6,928 nucleotides of DNA from CBFHND01 sp965657085 (lineage in GTDB: Bacteria; Pseudomonadota; Alphaproteobacteria; Rhodobacterales; Rhodobacteraceae). The first letter of the stretch is position 1; each line of letters starts with the position of its first letter. The position numbers and the translations under genes were made by a program. Of this stretch, positions 5,923 through 6,928 are shown one piece after another. The DNA lies in the NCBI GenBank assembly GCA_965657085.1, contig CBFHND010000055.1:1-6928 (forward strand). The letters are read 5' to 3'. Under the pieces are notes generated by a model that ran no database searches, had not been told where the DNA came from, and worked only from the letters and a program-made list of their open reading frames with translations.

Positions 5923-6753
5923 ATGTGCCGCCTTTACGCGATGCACGCGAATGAACCGACGCGGGTTGAATGTGGTTTGGTGAAGTCACAGAACGCCCTG
6001 ATGGCGCAAAGCAAGAGCGACAGGAGCGGTTATGCCCATGGGCACGGCTGGGGGGTGGCGGATTACCCTGATGGCGTCCCTGTGATCGAGAAACAGACCT
6101 GGGCCGCATTCCACGGCGAACACTTTGCCCGCAAGGCCGCGCGGGTCTATGCGCGCACTGCCGTGGCCCATGTCCGGCGCGCAACCGTCGGCGGGACCAG
6201 CATCGAAAACACCCATCCCTTCGTGCACGGCCACTGGATTTTCGCGCACAATGGTACGGTGCCCAACTTTGACGAAGTTCGGTTCAAGATGCTGGACCAC
6301 CTTGACCCTCTGCACCGGTCCGAAATCCGGGGCACCACTGACAGCGAGCATGTGTTTCGCTATCTGCTGAGCCTTTTTCTGCAACATCCTGAACGCGGGC
6401 TTCTTTCCTCGGTGCGCCGGGGTCTGGAACAGATCGTTGCCTGGTCCGCCGAGGTGGACCCCGAAGCCAAGGTGGGCCTCAACATCGTGTTGACGGATGG
6501 CGAGCGGATGATCGGATCACGGCTGAACCGGTCACTTTATTACCTGCAGCGTGATCACGAATTTTCCTGCCCGATCTGCGGCAAGCCGCATGTGCACCAC
6601 GATCAAAAGACCGACTATCAGGCGATCGAGATCGCATCGGAACCCGTCACTGCCGGAGAGAACTGGTACGAGGTGCCCAACAACACGATTTACCGGGTGG
6701 CCGAAGACTACCGTCTGGATATGGAACCGTTGGTGCGCAGATCAGCGGTGTAA
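5923..6753 (+). CDS. Class II glutamine amidotransferase-like hydrolase (GATase_4, YafJ/EgtC type)
   Basis: N-terminal-nucleophile amidohydrolase, 276 aa, cytosolic. MCRLYAMH begins the protein; after removal of Met1, Cys2 would be the catalytic nucleophile. Other class II landmarks follow in order: GHGWGVA (40-46), AHVRRAT (82-88), NTHPF (96-100), the oxyanion-hole segment HNGTV (109-113), GTTDSE (137-142) and ASEPVT (238-243). Members such as EgtC and DUG3 hydrolyse gamma-glutamyl amide bonds without a synthase partner domain; the length fits those stand-alone forms. A CPICG (216-220) followed by HVHH (223-226) suggests a bound metal or a structural turn, and I recall similar segments in some relatives. 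AAGGAG 7 nt before the ATG supports the start. The gene is divergent from the ATP-grasp gene and converges on the gene at the right edge. Family assignment is strong; the substrate is not known. Confidence 0.9.
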   Translation: MCRLYAMHANEPTRVECGLVKSQNALMAQSKSDRSGYAHGHGWGVADYPDGVPVIEKQTWAAFHGEHFARKAARVYARTAVAHVRRATVGGTSIENTHPFVHGHWIFAHNGTVPNFDEVRFKMLDHLDPLHRSEIRGTTDSEHVFRYLLSLFLQHPERGLLSSVRRGLEQIVAWSAEVDPEAKVGLNIVLTDGERMIGSRLNRSLYYLQRDHEFSCPICGKPHVHHDQKTDYQAIEIASEPVTAGENWYEVPNNTIYRVAEDYRLDMEPLVRRSAV

Positions 6754-6774
6754 GCGCTCAGAACATTTACACCG
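6746..6774. repeat. Inverted repeat holding both convergent stop codons, possible bidirectional terminator
   Basis: CGGTGTAA (6746-6753) and TTACACCG (6767-6774) are perfect 8-bp arms around 13 bases. Each arm ends one gene: TAA at 6751-6753 on plus and TAA at 6769-6767 on minus. Transcripts in either direction would form the same stem. There is no strong T-run, so intrinsic termination would be weak. Confidence 0.4.
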
Positions 6775-6928
6775 ACACGCTGCCGACTTCAGGCTGCGGC
6801 GCTTCGGGCTGTGGCTGCTCGGGGATAGGGATTTCCGGTGAGGGGACCTGTGGGTCGGGCATCTGGGGGGCCGGCTCTTCCGGTGGAACAGTGTCGGGTT
6901 GCGGGTCCGTGGGCTGTGGTGCCTCGGG
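6767..6928 (-). CDS. Pro/Glu/Gln-rich C-terminal tail of an unidentified protein (partial)
   Basis: The minus frame entering at 6928 is open for 53 codons and stops with TAA at 6769-6767. Nearly all visible residues are Pro, Glu, Gln, Asp, Ala or Val, in loose repeats such as PEIPIPEQPQPEAPQPEVG, ending GSVSV. This is a disordered, low-complexity tail of the kind seen on periplasmic, cell-envelope or secreted proteins, and no family can be named from it. GC-ending codons dominate, and the stop lies just 13 nt beyond the amidotransferase stop, both of which favour a real gene. The start and main domain lie beyond the right edge. The opposite strand read in one frame gives a Gly/Ser/Cys-rich string, but with no start codon that I can find. 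Confidence 0.6.
   Translation of the reverse strand, partial: PEAPQPTDPQPDTVPPEEPAPQMPDPQVPSPEIPIPEQPQPEAPQPEVGSVSV

Overview
The window is GC-rich and densely coded, with GC-ending codons. It looks like a chromosomal stretch of an alphaproteobacterium, most likely Rhodobacterales/Roseobacter-type. That rests on protein character (a PHA synthase with a PHBC_N domain, a split MacAB-type exporter, Asp/Glu-rich proteins) and on an FNR/FnrL-like box. It is not a species assignment. I see no mobile element, tRNA, rRNA or CRISPR array.

Left two thirds (minus strand, about 4365 down to 1): a tightly packed four-gene operon. In transcription order it holds a membrane-anchored MacA/HlyD-type adaptor (4154-2916), a MacB/LolD-type ABC ATPase (2923-2192), a MacB/FtsX-type permease (2202-991), and the first 326 codons of a poly(3-hydroxyalkanoate) synthase (978 to beyond the left edge). 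The first three genes overlap by 8 and 11 nt. The synthase follows the permease after 12 nt, and its Shine-Dalgarno sequence overlaps the permease stop codon. The 259-nt leader upstream carries a near-consensus FNR-type palindrome and a weak -10 at class II spacing, which suggests low-oxygen control.

Right third: a 460-aa ATP-grasp protein (minus, 5796-4414) with an N-terminal region resembling the PreATP-grasp domain of peptide ligases. It is divergent from a 276-aa class II glutamine amidotransferase-like hydrolase (plus, 5923-6753). The 126-nt divergent spacer has two perfect-arm palindromes, one near each gene, and one of them overlaps the amidotransferase ribosome binding site. At the right edge, the Pro/Glu/Gln-rich C-terminus of a further minus-strand gene converges on the amidotransferase. 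Both stop codons lie inside one 8-bp inverted repeat.

How the genes may work together (inference): the exporter and PHA synthase are probably co-expressed, perhaps under oxygen limitation. The ATP-grasp/amidotransferase pair could make and cleave, or otherwise process, a small amide or peptide-like molecule. No substrate can be read from the sequence. No TolC-type outer-membrane channel lies in the window.
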